Positions 53,449 through 61,388 of a stretch of 64,000 nt of DNA are shown piece by piece. Numbering within the stretch: position 1 is the first letter of the stretch; each line of letters opens with the position of its first letter. Origin of the DNA: Cupriavidus pinatubonensis. GTDB taxonomy: Bacteria; Pseudomonadota; Gammaproteobacteria; Burkholderiales; Burkholderiaceae. The stretch covers positions 496,001 to 560,000 of the forward strand of contig NZ_CP080766.1 of the NCBI RefSeq assembly GCF_019602855.1, given 5' to 3'. The notes below the pieces were generated by a model that was not told the DNA's origin, did not search any database, and worked only from the letters and a program-made list of their open reading frames with translations. Position numbers and translations under genes: made by a program.

Positions 53449-53473
53449 GTATACCAAGCCTCCGACTGTATAC
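53449..53473. promoter_or_regulatory. Two GTATAC-type sites at the GntR promoter
   Basis: TTGTATACCAA (core 53449-53454) and CTGTATACCG (core 53468-53473) lie 19 bp apart between the reductase stop (53486) and the regulator start (53407). This predicts autoregulation of the FadR-type regulator. Confidence 0.65.
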
Positions 53474-53485
53474 CGCAATGTCTTA

Positions 53486-54484
53486 TCAATCGCGCTGGAA
53501 GGTAAAACTGTCCGCGTAGAGATGCTCGGGACTGGCGCCCCGCGCGATGAAGGCGGCGCGGGCATCACGGATCATGTTCGGAGATCCGCAAAGGTAGATC
53601 GCATGCTCGCTCAGATCGCCCAGGTCGGCCAATGCCGCGTCGTGCACGTAGCCGCGCCGACCCTGCCAGCCATCGCCGGCGCGCGATAGCACCGGCACGT
53701 ACTGGAAGTCATAGAGCCGCTCTCCCCATGCCGGGATGTCCGCGTGCAGGTAAAGGTCTTCGGGTTGGCGCATGCCCCAGTAGAGCGACACGGGCGGACA
53801 GTCGGGATCGTCCATCAGCGACTCGAGGATCGCCTTGATCGGCGCCAGCCCCGTGCCCGTGGCCACCATCAACAATGGCCGATAGTCTTTCGCACGATAG
53901 AAAAAGGTGCCAAGCGGCAATTCGACATCGACAGCGTCACCGGCCTTCAGCCTCGGCAGGATGCCGTCGGTAAAAGCGCCACCCGGGATGCGCCGCACAT
54001 GCAGGTCAACCCGCCCTTCGCTTGGCACCGACGCCATCGAAAAGCTGCGCGCGAGGCCGTCACCCGTCACGAGCTTCAGGTACTGGCCCGGGCGATACGC
54101 AAGCGTACCGGCATCGGGCACCTCAAGCGCGACATGCAGTACGTCCAAAGACAACGGGCGCACGCCGCGCACGATGGCCTGATGGCGCGCCGGCTCGGCG
54201 CACGCTTCGTCCTCGCGCGCGGTGCTGATGACCAGATCGGCCAGCGGTTGCGCCTGGCACGCCAGCGCATAGCCAGCAGCAGCCTCGTCCGGCGCAAGCC
54301 CGAACGGTTCTTCGTCATACCGCACCTGTCCGTCGAGCAGACGTATGCGGCAAGTGCCACAGCCACCGAGCTGGCAGTCATGCGGCAGCGAGATATCCGC
54401 ACGCCCGGCGGCCTGCAGCAGCGTTTCGCCGCGTTCGACAAAAAAGACCTGCTGCGTCTCGGCGATCTGGATGCGGTACGACAT
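53486..54484 (-). CDS. [2Fe-2S]/FAD oxidoreductase (oxygenase reductase type), 332 aa
   Basis: An N-terminal plant-type ferredoxin domain (C37, C42, C45, C76 in LPHDCQLGGCGTCRIRL and YALACQ) is fused to an FNR-type module. The FAD site is in RSFSMASVPSEG (RxFS form), and NAD(P)H binding is in MVATGTGLAPIKAILE and IYLCGSPNMI. This is the layout of reductases that feed electrons to oxygenases. The start is taken at ATG 54484 (MSYRIQIAET), the second of two close ATG codons. It ends the minus-strand row begun by the diiron-protein gene, so it is a natural electron donor for that protein or the ferredoxins. Confidence 0.9.
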   Translation of the reverse strand: MSYRIQIAETQQVFFVERGETLLQAAGRADISLPHDCQLGGCGTCRIRLLDGQVRYDEEPFGLAPDEAAAGYALACQAQPLADLVISTAREDEACAEPARHQAIVRGVRPLSLDVLHVALEVPDAGTLAYRPGQYLKLVTGDGLARSFSMASVPSEGRVDLHVRRIPGGAFTDGILPRLKAGDAVDVELPLGTFFYRAKDYRPLLMVATGTGLAPIKAILESLMDDPDCPPVSLYWGMRQPEDLYLHADIPAWGERLYDFQYVPVLSRAGDGWQGRRGYVHDAALADLGDLSEHAIYLCGSPNMIRDARAAFIARGASPEHLYADSFTFQRD

Positions 54485-54509
54485 GGAACCTCCGCGCAAG
54501 ATGACTGCG

Positions 54510-54989
54510 TTACTTCTTGATATCGGCCTGCACCAGGACCTTCAGGTCCTGCGGCGCCAGCAGTTCCGCCAGCGCCTGCAGCGCCGCCACGCCGGCCTGC
54601 GTGTCCTGCTCCCCGTTGCCGCCGGACAGGCCGATGCCGCCGATCACTTCATCATTCACAACGATCGGGAAGCCGCCCACGAACGCGGCGAACTTTCCTT
54701 CGAAACTCCACTGGATGCCGAACGCCTCGTTGCCCGGCAATGCCGGCCCATTCGGCGGCGTGGTGAACAGGTGTGTCGAACGCTTGTGGCCCGCGGCGGT
54801 GAACGCCTTGTTCCACGCAATCTGCGGCCCGGTGATACGCGCGCCGTCCATGCGCTCCAGCACGAGCGGATAGCCGCCCTCGTCGACCACGCAGATCGAC
54901 TCGAGCACGCCGATTTCTTCGGAACGGCGAATGGCTGCGGCAACCATGTGGCGCGCTTCGCGCAGTTCCAGCTTGATGGCTTTCTTCAT
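54510..54989 (-). CDS. GlcG/HbpS-family protein, 159 aa
   Basis: A small protein of the GlcG/HbpS/PduO-C fold. The family blocks are SICVVDEGGYPLVLERMDGA, AWNKAFTAAGHKRST and the conserved GGFPIVVNDEVIGGIGLSGG. GlcG-like proteins occur in many catabolic operons; some bind heme or cobalamin, but their usual role is poorly known. No signal peptide is present. It lies between the aldehyde dehydrogenase and reductase genes (25-27-bp gaps). Confidence 0.88.
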   Translation of the reverse strand: MKKAIKLELREARHMVAAAIRRSEEIGVLESICVVDEGGYPLVLERMDGARITGPQIAWNKAFTAAGHKRSTHLFTTPPNGPALPGNEAFGIQWSFEGKFAAFVGGFPIVVNDEVIGGIGLSGGNGEQDTQAGVAALQALAELLAPQDLKVLVQADIKK

Positions 54990-55016
54990 CTCTGTGACTC
55001 CTTGCGACGGCCGGGC

Positions 55017-56462
55017 TCAGGCGCCCCGATAGACCGTCTTGATCTGCGTATAGAACTCCAGCCCGGTGCGGCCCGATTCGCGGAAGGTCGAGGTACTCGA
55101 TCGTTTCAATCCGCCGAACGGGGCGTTGACCAGGTTGCCCGTGGTGGTACGGTTGATCTTGACCGTGCCCGCTTCGATGTCGTTGGCAAAGTGGTGGATG
55201 TAGCGCGGATTGCTGGTGACGATGGCCGCGGCAAGGCCATACTCGGTATCGTTCGCTTTGGCGATGGCGTCGGCGTAATCGGTGAAGCCGAGGATGGCGA
55301 TCACCGGCCCGAAGATTTCCTCGCGTGCGATGCGCATCTGCTGCGTCACGTCCGTGAATACCGTCGGCGCGACGTAGTAGCCCTTGTCGAACTCGCCGCC
55401 GGTCAGCCGTTCTCCACCGCATAGCAGCGTCGCCTCGGACTTGCCGATGTCGATGTAGCGCAGCACCGTTTCCATCTGCTTCTGCGATGCCAGCGGCCCC
55501 AGGTCCATCCCGGCGGTCATGCCGCTGCCGACCTTGAGCGTGGCGACCTTTGCCAGCAATCGCTCGGTGTAGGCGGCCTTGACCGATTCCGCCACCAGCA
55601 CGCGGCTGGTTCCGGTGCAGGCCTGCCCGGACAACGAGAAACCGCCCTTGATGGTCAGGTCCACCGCGCGGTCGAGATCGGCATCCTCCATCACGATCAG
55701 CGGGTTCTTGCCGCCCAGCTCCATCTGCGTGCGCGTGGTCAGCGGCACGGCGCGGTGGATCTGCTCGCCGGCACGCGACGAGCCGGTGAACGAAATCGCA
55801 CGCACGACCGGCGCCTCGGTGATCGCGGCGCCAATCTCGGCCGCACTGCCCGTGATGAAGTTCAGCACTCCCTTGGGCAGGCCGGCCTTGATAAGCGCCT
55901 CAGCCAGGCGATACCCCGACAGCGGCGCTTCGGATGACGGTTTGAACACCACCGTATTGCCCGTCACCAGCGCCGGAGCGATCTTGCGCGCCGGGATCGA
56001 CACCGGGAAATTCCACGGCGCGATCACCGTCACCACGCCCAGCGGCTCGCGCTGGCTGAAGACGAGTTGGTCCGGGTCGTCGTTCGGGAACACCTCGCCG
56101 GTAAAGGTCTGCCCCTCCACCGCGTAGAAGCGCAGCGTTTGTGCCGAGCGCAGGACTTCGTCACGGGCCAGCGTCAGCGCCTTGCCCTCTTCGCGGGTCA
56201 GTTCGGCCGCGATGCTGTCGGCATTGGCTTCCAGGTGATCGGCGGCGCGGTTGAGGACAGCAGCGCGCTTGCCGACCGGAGTCTTCTTCCAGCCGGCGAA
56301 CGCGGCCGCCGCCGCGGCGACGGCCGCCTGCGCGTCCACTGCCGACGACGCCTGGAAGCGGCCCACGATATCGCCGGTGTCGGCCGGGTTGACGTTGTCG
56401 AAGGTGCGGCCCGACTGGCAGGCCGTCCATTCGCCGTCGATATGGTTGAGGAATACGTTCAT
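55017..56462 (-). CDS. NAD(P)-dependent aldehyde dehydrogenase, 481 aa
   Basis: An ALDH-superfamily enzyme. The nucleophile is in SLSGQACTGTSR, the general base Glu in MELGGKNPL, the nucleotide-site Asn in VIAPWNFPVSIPARK, and the EEIFGPV motif is present. The sequence is closest in feel to alpha-ketoglutaric-semialdehyde dehydrogenases. It probably oxidises an aldehyde made by the diiron or amidase/OCD steps. It lies 27 bp after the diiron-protein gene in the same operon. Confidence 0.92.
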   Translation of the reverse strand: MNVFLNHIDGEWTACQSGRTFDNVNPADTGDIVGRFQASSAVDAQAAVAAAAAAFAGWKKTPVGKRAAVLNRAADHLEANADSIAAELTREEGKALTLARDEVLRSAQTLRFYAVEGQTFTGEVFPNDDPDQLVFSQREPLGVVTVIAPWNFPVSIPARKIAPALVTGNTVVFKPSSEAPLSGYRLAEALIKAGLPKGVLNFITGSAAEIGAAITEAPVVRAISFTGSSRAGEQIHRAVPLTTRTQMELGGKNPLIVMEDADLDRAVDLTIKGGFSLSGQACTGTSRVLVAESVKAAYTERLLAKVATLKVGSGMTAGMDLGPLASQKQMETVLRYIDIGKSEATLLCGGERLTGGEFDKGYYVAPTVFTDVTQQMRIAREEIFGPVIAILGFTDYADAIAKANDTEYGLAAAIVTSNPRYIHHFANDIEAGTVKINRTTTGNLVNAPFGGLKRSSTSTFRESGRTGLEFYTQIKTVYRGA

Positions 56463-56489
56463 CGTCGGTCCGGGTTGGGGGGGCGCGGC

Positions 56490-57221
56490 TCAGGCGGCCA
56501 TCTCGAGTTCGGGCAGCGGCAGTTCGTGCGCGACGTAGTCGTGATAGAGCGCCGTGGTGTACAGCAGACGCATCTGCGCGCCGATCTCGCAGATCTTCAG
56601 GCAGCGCTGCTGCAGCTCGGGCGTGTTGGCGTGTTCGAGCACGATCTGGTAGCCGCGCTCGCCGTGGATCTCGTCGGAGACGATATGCAGGTCGAAGAAC
56701 TCGACTTCCTCGTCGGTGAACTGGTACTTGTCGCGCAGCGTCGGAGTCTGCTTGCGGTAGATCGACGGCACCTGCGATTCGAGCCCCACCACCAGCCCGG
56801 CAACGGCCACGATCGGGTCTTCGCGCATGGCGACTGCGTAGCACCAGCTCTGCAGGCCGCGCGTGGTCGGCGACATGTTGTCCGGGTCGATCACGCGTTC
56901 GCGCGTGGTGCCGCAAGCTTCGGCGAAGCGAATCAGCAGGTCGGTATGGCGGTCGCCGCCGATTTCTTCCTCATACATATTGGCGAGCAGGAAATCCTTG
57001 GCCTCGGTATACCGGTCCGGCGTGCGCGCATAGATATAGCCGAGGTAATCCGCGAACGGACCGACATAGTGATAGTGGTTCTCTGCCCAGCGTGCGAGAT
57101 GGGCGCGGGTCAGCTTGCCGCTGGCCCAGGCCACGCTGAACGGCGCCTTGTTGGCGCTCTTGCCCTTGATGGCTTCTTCAAGGGCGGCTCGGAATGCTTC
57201 ACGGTTCATCAGTTCGGCCAT
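56490..57221 (-). CDS. Heme-oxygenase-like diiron oxygenase candidate (TenA/PqqC/CADD superfamily), 243 aa
   Basis: An all-helical protein of the TenA/PqqC-like fold (RWAENHYHYVGPFADYLGY, LLANMYEEEIGGDRHTDLL). It shows a full candidate diiron ligand set: E85, H92 (E-x6-H), E148 (GLVVGLESQVP), and H179, D183, H186 (HIVSDEIH, H-x3-D-x2-H). The spacing is close to what I recall for Chlamydia CADD (E81, H88, E142, H174, D178, H181). ATG 57221 follows CAGGAG; a longer upstream frame runs through an operator and is rejected. The nearby reductase and ferredoxins fit an O2-activating role. Substrate is unknown; PqqC itself does not carry this metal set. Confidence 0.82.
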   Translation of the reverse strand: MAELMNREAFRAALEEAIKGKSANKAPFSVAWASGKLTRAHLARWAENHYHYVGPFADYLGYIYARTPDRYTEAKDFLLANMYEEEIGGDRHTDLLIRFAEACGTTRERVIDPDNMSPTTRGLQSWCYAVAMREDPIVAVAGLVVGLESQVPSIYRKQTPTLRDKYQFTDEEVEFFDLHIVSDEIHGERGYQIVLEHANTPELQQRCLKICEIGAQMRLLYTTALYHDYVAHELPLPELEMAA

Positions 57222-57306
57222 GGCGGAGGCTCCTGTTGGCGGATGTGGGGCGATTCGGTGGGTTGGAATGCCGTGGTCGTCAGAGAATCGATCGCATCGG
57301 CATGCT

Positions 57307-57321
57307 TGTATACTATATACA
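57307..57321. promoter_or_regulatory. TGTATA-N3-TATACA operator upstream of diiron-protein operon
   Basis: TGTATACTATATACA is the best-preserved dyad of the GTATAC set, with 6-bp arms and a 3-bp spacer. It lies about 85 bp before the diiron-protein start, in the gap after the cyclodeaminase-family gene, giving that operon its own regulated promoter. Confidence 0.7.
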
Positions 57322-57392
57322 GTTAATGCGGGACGGCAAGCGCTTCGTTGACTCGTCACGCCGGGGTTTACCCGGCAAGAGCCGTAGATGAA

Positions 57393-58325
57393 TCAGGCGA
57401 CGCGAAGCTCCACTGCGCCGGCAATGCGCGACCACGCAAAACCGGCCAACGCAACGTCCTCCAGGCCGACACCCACGGACTTGTAGATGACGATGTCGTC
57501 GTCGCGCTGTCGCGGCGAAACCTTGCCGAGCACGACGTCGCCGAGCTCGACGATCTTTTCCGTCGGCAGCGCTTGCGGATCGGCCAGTACGATGTCGCCG
57601 GCCTCGCGCGTGGATTGCGGACGCCACTCGACCACCACGGCGGCGGCCCGACGCAGCGCCGTGTCGTCGAGTTCGCGCGTATGCGGCAGGCTGGAGCCGA
57701 TGGCGGCTACGAAGGCGCCCGGCCGCAGCGACGCACCCGCGAACAGCGGCGTGGTCGCGCGCGAGGCGGTGACCACGATATCGGCCTCGGCCACCGCAGC
57801 ATCGGGCTCGGACACTACAACCGGAATGCCGCATTGCGCCGACAGGCGTGCGGGCATGCCGGCATCGGCATGCGGATCGGACACGAGGATGCGTTGGAGC
57901 CCCAGCGTGGCGCTGAGCTGGCGCGCGTGCTGAACGCCCTGCGTGCCGGCGCCGAAAAGCGCCAGCGTGCGCGCGCCCGGCCGCACAAGCCGCTGCGCCG
58001 CAAGCGTGGTGCACGCGGCCGTCCGCAGGCGCGTGATGGCGCCCGCATCGAATGACGCAAGCGGACGGCCGTCCTCCGTCGAGAAGATCAGAATGACAAA
58101 AGAGAACTGGCCGTTGATGGTGGTGTAAACCTTGGCGCCTGCAAAACCCTGCTGCGGAATCACCGCGCCCAGCGTGGACAATTTGACGCCACCCGCCTCG
58201 GTGCGGATGCGCTCCTGCATGGCCGCATCGCCCCGGCCAAAGCTGGCAAACGCCGCTTCCATGACTTGCCGGGCGTCTTCGGGACTGACGTGGGCGTCGA
58301 TCATCGCGTCTGTGATGTGCTGCAT
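57393..58325 (-). CDS. Ornithine cyclodeaminase/mu-crystallin family protein, 310 aa
   Basis: An NAD(P)-dependent enzyme of the OCD/mu-crystallin family. The Rossmann motif is LALFGAGTQGVQHARQL, the substrate-site block is FDAGAITRLRTAACTTLAA, and the later part has IGSSLPHTRELDD and SVGVGLEDVALA. Members include ornithine cyclodeaminase, alanine dehydrogenase and ketimine reductase, so the reaction could be reduction of a cyclic imine or oxidative deamination. ATG 58325 (MQHITDAMIDAHVS) gives normal family length. It is divergent from the GntP-like transporter. Confidence 0.87.
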   Translation of the reverse strand: MQHITDAMIDAHVSPEDARQVMEAAFASFGRGDAAMQERIRTEAGGVKLSTLGAVIPQQGFAGAKVYTTINGQFSFVILIFSTEDGRPLASFDAGAITRLRTAACTTLAAQRLVRPGARTLALFGAGTQGVQHARQLSATLGLQRILVSDPHADAGMPARLSAQCGIPVVVSEPDAAVAEADIVVTASRATTPLFAGASLRPGAFVAAIGSSLPHTRELDDTALRRAAAVVVEWRPQSTREAGDIVLADPQALPTEKIVELGDVVLGKVSPRQRDDDIVIYKSVGVGLEDVALAGFAWSRIAGAVELRVA

Positions 58326-58688
58326 GGGGGCTCCGCTGGTTGGGTTTGGGTTGTCAGGACGGAAGACCGGGGTCTGGTTCCAGGCACGCCTCATGCTCAT
58401 CCGTGAGGCACGCTGTTCCGTCCAGTTGCATAACGGTATACAGTCTACATAGACGACTGCCAGCGAGCAAATAACACAGACGCTCGACGCGCCACCAAAA
58501 GGGTGCCGGGAAAGCCCCTATCCCAACAACAGTGCGACGTCACAGTACCTTGCACCGTATTGGGCTTCGCGTAAGTCCCGATGAAAATCTGCTTGGCTCG
58601 CACCCACTTAGGAATATAGTATACCAACACCGATTCACGCCCCGACGAGAACCGGCCCCCACAACCCCTCGGCCCCCAGGGAGTTTTC
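58326..58688. promoter_or_regulatory. Divergent promoter region with two GTATAC sites
   Basis: This 363-bp gap between the OCD-family gene and the GntP-like transporter gene holds two GTATAC cores: 58436-58441 (ACGGTATACAGT) and 58619-58624 (ATAGTATACCAA), one near each start. No open frame of quality is seen. Confidence 0.6.
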
Positions 58689-60236
58689 ATGTCACAACAA
58701 GTCGTGATCGGTGCAGCGCACTGGATATATCTGGCAGGGGTAGCAGTCATCGTGCTGACGATGATCCTGCGTGCCAATGTCGTAGTGCCTTCGATCGTGG
58801 GTACTGCGCTCGTGGTCTTCGCGCTGACTGGCAGCCCGGTATCGGCGCTGGCTGGTGTGTTCTCCGCCAGCCTGGTTGCCGCGAAAGAGCTGTTCAATAT
58901 CTTTCTGGTGATCGCGTTCATGACCGCGCTGCTCAACGCGCTCAAGACGCTGCGCTCGGACATCCGCATGGTCGAGCCTTTCCGCATGGTGATGAAGAAC
59001 GGGCATTCGGCCTTCTTCATCCTGGCGGGCATTACCTACGTCATCTCGCTGTTCTTCTGGCCGACGCCTGCCGTGCCGCTGGTATCGGCCATCCTGCTGC
59101 CGGCGGCCATCGCCGCGGGGCTGCCGCCGCTGGCGGGCGCAATGGCCATCGCCATCGCCGGCCAGGGCATGGCGCTGTCGTCGGACTATGTGATCGGTGT
59201 GGCGCCCGGCATCAGCGCCAAGGCCGCCGGTGCGGCGGTGAGCGCTGCGGTGGTGGCCGATCGCGCGCTGGCGCTGTCGATCATCACGGGCTCCATTGCG
59301 CTGTGCCTGGCCTACCTGACGATGCGCAAGCACATCGTGCCTGCCAGCGGCGCCCTGCTCGACCGCTGGCAGGCACGCGCCGGCGGTACCGCAGCGCAAG
59401 CCGGGCACATCGAGGGCAGCGGCACCTTCGACAAGGCAGAGATCGCGCGCGGCACCGCCCATTCCGAACCGCTGGCCACTGACAGCAACATCGAAGCCAG
59501 CCTGTCGATGGTGGCCCGGCGCCGCGTGAAGTGGTCGAAATGCTTCGCCATCGTCACGCCGATTGCTTTCCTCGCAGTGGTCGCCATCATGGTGCTGCCG
59601 AAGCTTGGCACCGGCGTGCAGGACCTCAAGGGCGGCGACGCGGCCGCGCTGGTTGGTGGGGTGGCGGCCGTGCTGATGATGCTCGCCACGCTGGCCGCGG
59701 AAGGCCCGCGCCGCATGCTCGATGTCTGCCCGGAACACATCACCGACGGCTTCGTGTTCGCCTTCAAGGCGATGGGCTCGGTGCTGCCGATCGCGGGCTT
59801 CTTCTTCGTCGGCGCGGGCGAGACCGCCGCGCAGATTCTCGGCCTGCCGCCCGGCAAGGCACCGAGCCTGCTGTTCGAGCTGATCCAGGCGTACCAGCAC
59901 ACCATCCCTGACAACCACGTACTGGTCGCGTTCGGCGTGCTGCTGGTCGGCATGATCACCGGCATCGACGGTTCGGGCTTCGCGGGCTTGCCGCTGACCG
60001 GCACGCTGGCCGGTGCGCTGGGCCCGGTGGTCGGCTTCGACCCGGCCACGCTGGCGGCGGTCGGCCAGATGGGCGCCGTCTGGACCGGTGGTGGCACGCT
60101 GGTGGCGTGGTCCTCGCTGATTGCGGTGGCCGGCTTTGCCCGGGTGCCGGTGCTTGAAGCGGTACGTGCGCTGCTGATTCCGGTGCTGATCGGGCTGACC
60201 TGCTCGACGGTCGCCGCGATGCTGCTGTGGTCGTAA
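58689..60236 (+). CDS. GntP/CitMHS-like membrane transporter, 515 aa
   Basis: An integral membrane protein with about 12 helices and two similar halves. The first half contains SAFFILAGITYVISLFFWPTPAVPLVSAILLPAAIAAG and AIAGQGMALSSDYVIGVAPG. A soluble loop at about residues 220-280 follows, then the second half with GMITGIDGSGFAGLPLTGTLAG and QMGAVWTGGGTLVAWSS. It resembles carboxylate symporters of the ion-transporter superfamily (gluconate or citrate type); I cannot name the substrate. It starts a plus-strand unit with the two ferredoxins, under the divergent GTATAC-bearing promoter. Confidence 0.75.
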   Translation: MSQQVVIGAAHWIYLAGVAVIVLTMILRANVVVPSIVGTALVVFALTGSPVSALAGVFSASLVAAKELFNIFLVIAFMTALLNALKTLRSDIRMVEPFRMVMKNGHSAFFILAGITYVISLFFWPTPAVPLVSAILLPAAIAAGLPPLAGAMAIAIAGQGMALSSDYVIGVAPGISAKAAGAAVSAAVVADRALALSIITGSIALCLAYLTMRKHIVPASGALLDRWQARAGGTAAQAGHIEGSGTFDKAEIARGTAHSEPLATDSNIEASLSMVARRRVKWSKCFAIVTPIAFLAVVAIMVLPKLGTGVQDLKGGDAAALVGGVAAVLMMLATLAAEGPRRMLDVCPEHITDGFVFAFKAMGSVLPIAGFFFVGAGETAAQILGLPPGKAPSLLFELIQAYQHTIPDNHVLVAFGVLLVGMITGIDGSGFAGLPLTGTLAGALGPVVGFDPATLAAVGQMGAVWTGGGTLVAWSSLIAVAGFARVPVLEAVRALLIPVLIGLTCSTVAAMLLWS

Positions 60237-60295
60237 GCGGCAGCAGGCGCTTCAAGACGTTTCCGAACTCATTCTGAATCCGCAGGATCCGCACT

Positions 60296-60652
60296 ATGCC
60301 GACAGTCACCTTCCACAAGCAGGGCCAGACCTACACCGACGAGGTCAAACCCCAGACCAACCTTGTCGTGCGCGCGGGCATCCGCCAGTTCCCCTACCCC
60401 AACCTGCGCTATGAGTGCGGCATGGGCAAGTGCTCCAAGTGCGCCTGCCGCGTGATCGCCGGCGCCGAGCACCTCCCGCCACCGAACTGGAAGGAAAAGA
60501 AGCAACTGGGCGATCGGCTCGAACAGGGCTATCGCCTTGCCTGCCAGTTGTGGATCGAGCATGACATCGAGCTCGCGCAGGACGACCTGCCCGCTCCCGC
60601 ATCTGCTACCGCAGGCACCGTTGCCGTGCCCGCCGACAGCGTGGATGCCTGA
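60296..60652 (+). CDS. [2Fe-2S] ferredoxin, plant type, 118 aa
   Basis: Cluster ligands C41, C46, C49 and C83 (RYECGMGKCSKCACRV; YRLACQLW) follow the C-x4-C-x2-C...C pattern. An extra cysteine at C51 lies next to the cluster. The Ala/Pro-rich tail after residue 98 is probably disordered. It lies 59 bp after the transporter gene and directly before a 105-residue protein gene (1-bp gap). It is a likely electron carrier to the diiron protein encoded across the divergent promoter. Confidence 0.88.
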   Translation: MPTVTFHKQGQTYTDEVKPQTNLVVRAGIRQFPYPNLRYECGMGKCSKCACRVIAGAEHLPPPNWKEKKQLGDRLEQGYRLACQLWIEHDIELAQDDLPAPASATAGTVAVPADSVDA

Positions 60653-60653
60653 C

Positions 60654-60971
60654 ATGTTCGTCCTGCTCACGAGCCGCCCCGGCCAGTTCCGCACCGAGCC
60701 CACCGATGGCATGACAGCGGTGGAGGCGTACGACTACGTCTTCTATGGCAAGCGCACGGCACGCTTCGTCATTGCAGAACTGGCCGCCGACACCAAGGTG
60801 CGGGTGCAGGAGGAAACGCCGCCCGGCATCGTCAACCTGGTGCCGACCAAGTTCCTAGAAAAGTACGACACGCTGGATGCGGCCCGCTCGGCGCTACGCG
60901 AGCTGGCGCAATTCGGCACGATGGACATCGCCCTCGTGCCCACGCCCGTCACCGCTGGCGGACAGCCCTGA
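60654..60971 (+). CDS. Small protein between two ferredoxins, 105 aa
   Basis: I do not recognise a family. The protein begins MFVLLTSRPGQFRTEPTDGM and contains EAYDYVFYGKRTARFVIAEL and ARSALRELAQFGTMDIALVP. It looks like a compact alpha/beta domain without cysteines, membrane segments or signal. It starts 1 bp after the first ferredoxin stop and ends 37 bp before the second ferredoxin, so the three are co-expressed. It may assist the ferredoxin-dependent oxygenase, for example as an effector or subunit; this is inference from context. Confidence 0.7.
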   Translation: MFVLLTSRPGQFRTEPTDGMTAVEAYDYVFYGKRTARFVIAELAADTKVRVQEETPPGIVNLVPTKFLEKYDTLDAARSALRELAQFGTMDIALVPTPVTAGGQP

Positions 60972-61008
60972 GCACGCGGCCATTCCGGCGCACAAACCCT
61001 TCATCGCC

Positions 61009-61368
61009 ATGATTCAGATCACCTTCCTCACCAACCACGGCAAGACGGTCAGCGCACCGCCCGACAGCAACCTGCTGCGCGTGTCCCTGCGCGAACAGGG
61101 CGGCATTCCGTTCAAGTGCGGCGGCGGGCTGTGCGGCACCTGCAAATGCCGCATCGAAACGGGCCACGAGCATACGGACGCGGTCAAGCCGAAGGAAAAG
61201 AAGCTGCTGACGGAGCAGGAACTTGCCGGCGGCTTCCGCCTGGCTTGCCAGACGTTTATCCGCGGCGATATTGCCGTGTCGTGGCAGCCGCGTGAGATGG
61301 CGCGCGGCCCTGCGCAGGCGGGTGCAAATGCCCCTGCCCCGCAGAGCGAGTGTTCGTCGAGCGCCTGA
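61009..61368 (+). CDS. Second [2Fe-2S] ferredoxin, plant type, 119 aa
   Basis: Cluster ligands C37, C42, C45 and C80 (FKCGGGLCGTCKCRI; FRLACQTF). It resembles the ferredoxin at 60296 in layout (both have the EKK-LAC spacing) but is clearly divergent. The tail after residue 94 is Ala/Pro-rich. ATG 61009 (MIQITFLTNHGK) is chosen because the upstream frame reads through the 105-residue gene. It is the last gene of the plus-strand unit and is convergent with the CobT-like gene. Confidence 0.88.
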   Translation: MIQITFLTNHGKTVSAPPDSNLLRVSLREQGGIPFKCGGGLCGTCKCRIETGHEHTDAVKPKEKKLLTEQELAGGFRLACQTFIRGDIAVSWQPREMARGPAQAGANAPAPQSECSSSA

Positions 61369-61388
61369 GCCTCATCGGTGCGGCTGGC

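Noticed and set aside
57007..57012. GTATAC inside the diiron-protein gene
   Set aside because: It is intragenic, within a conserved coding stretch, and the 6-mer is expected by chance at this frequency.
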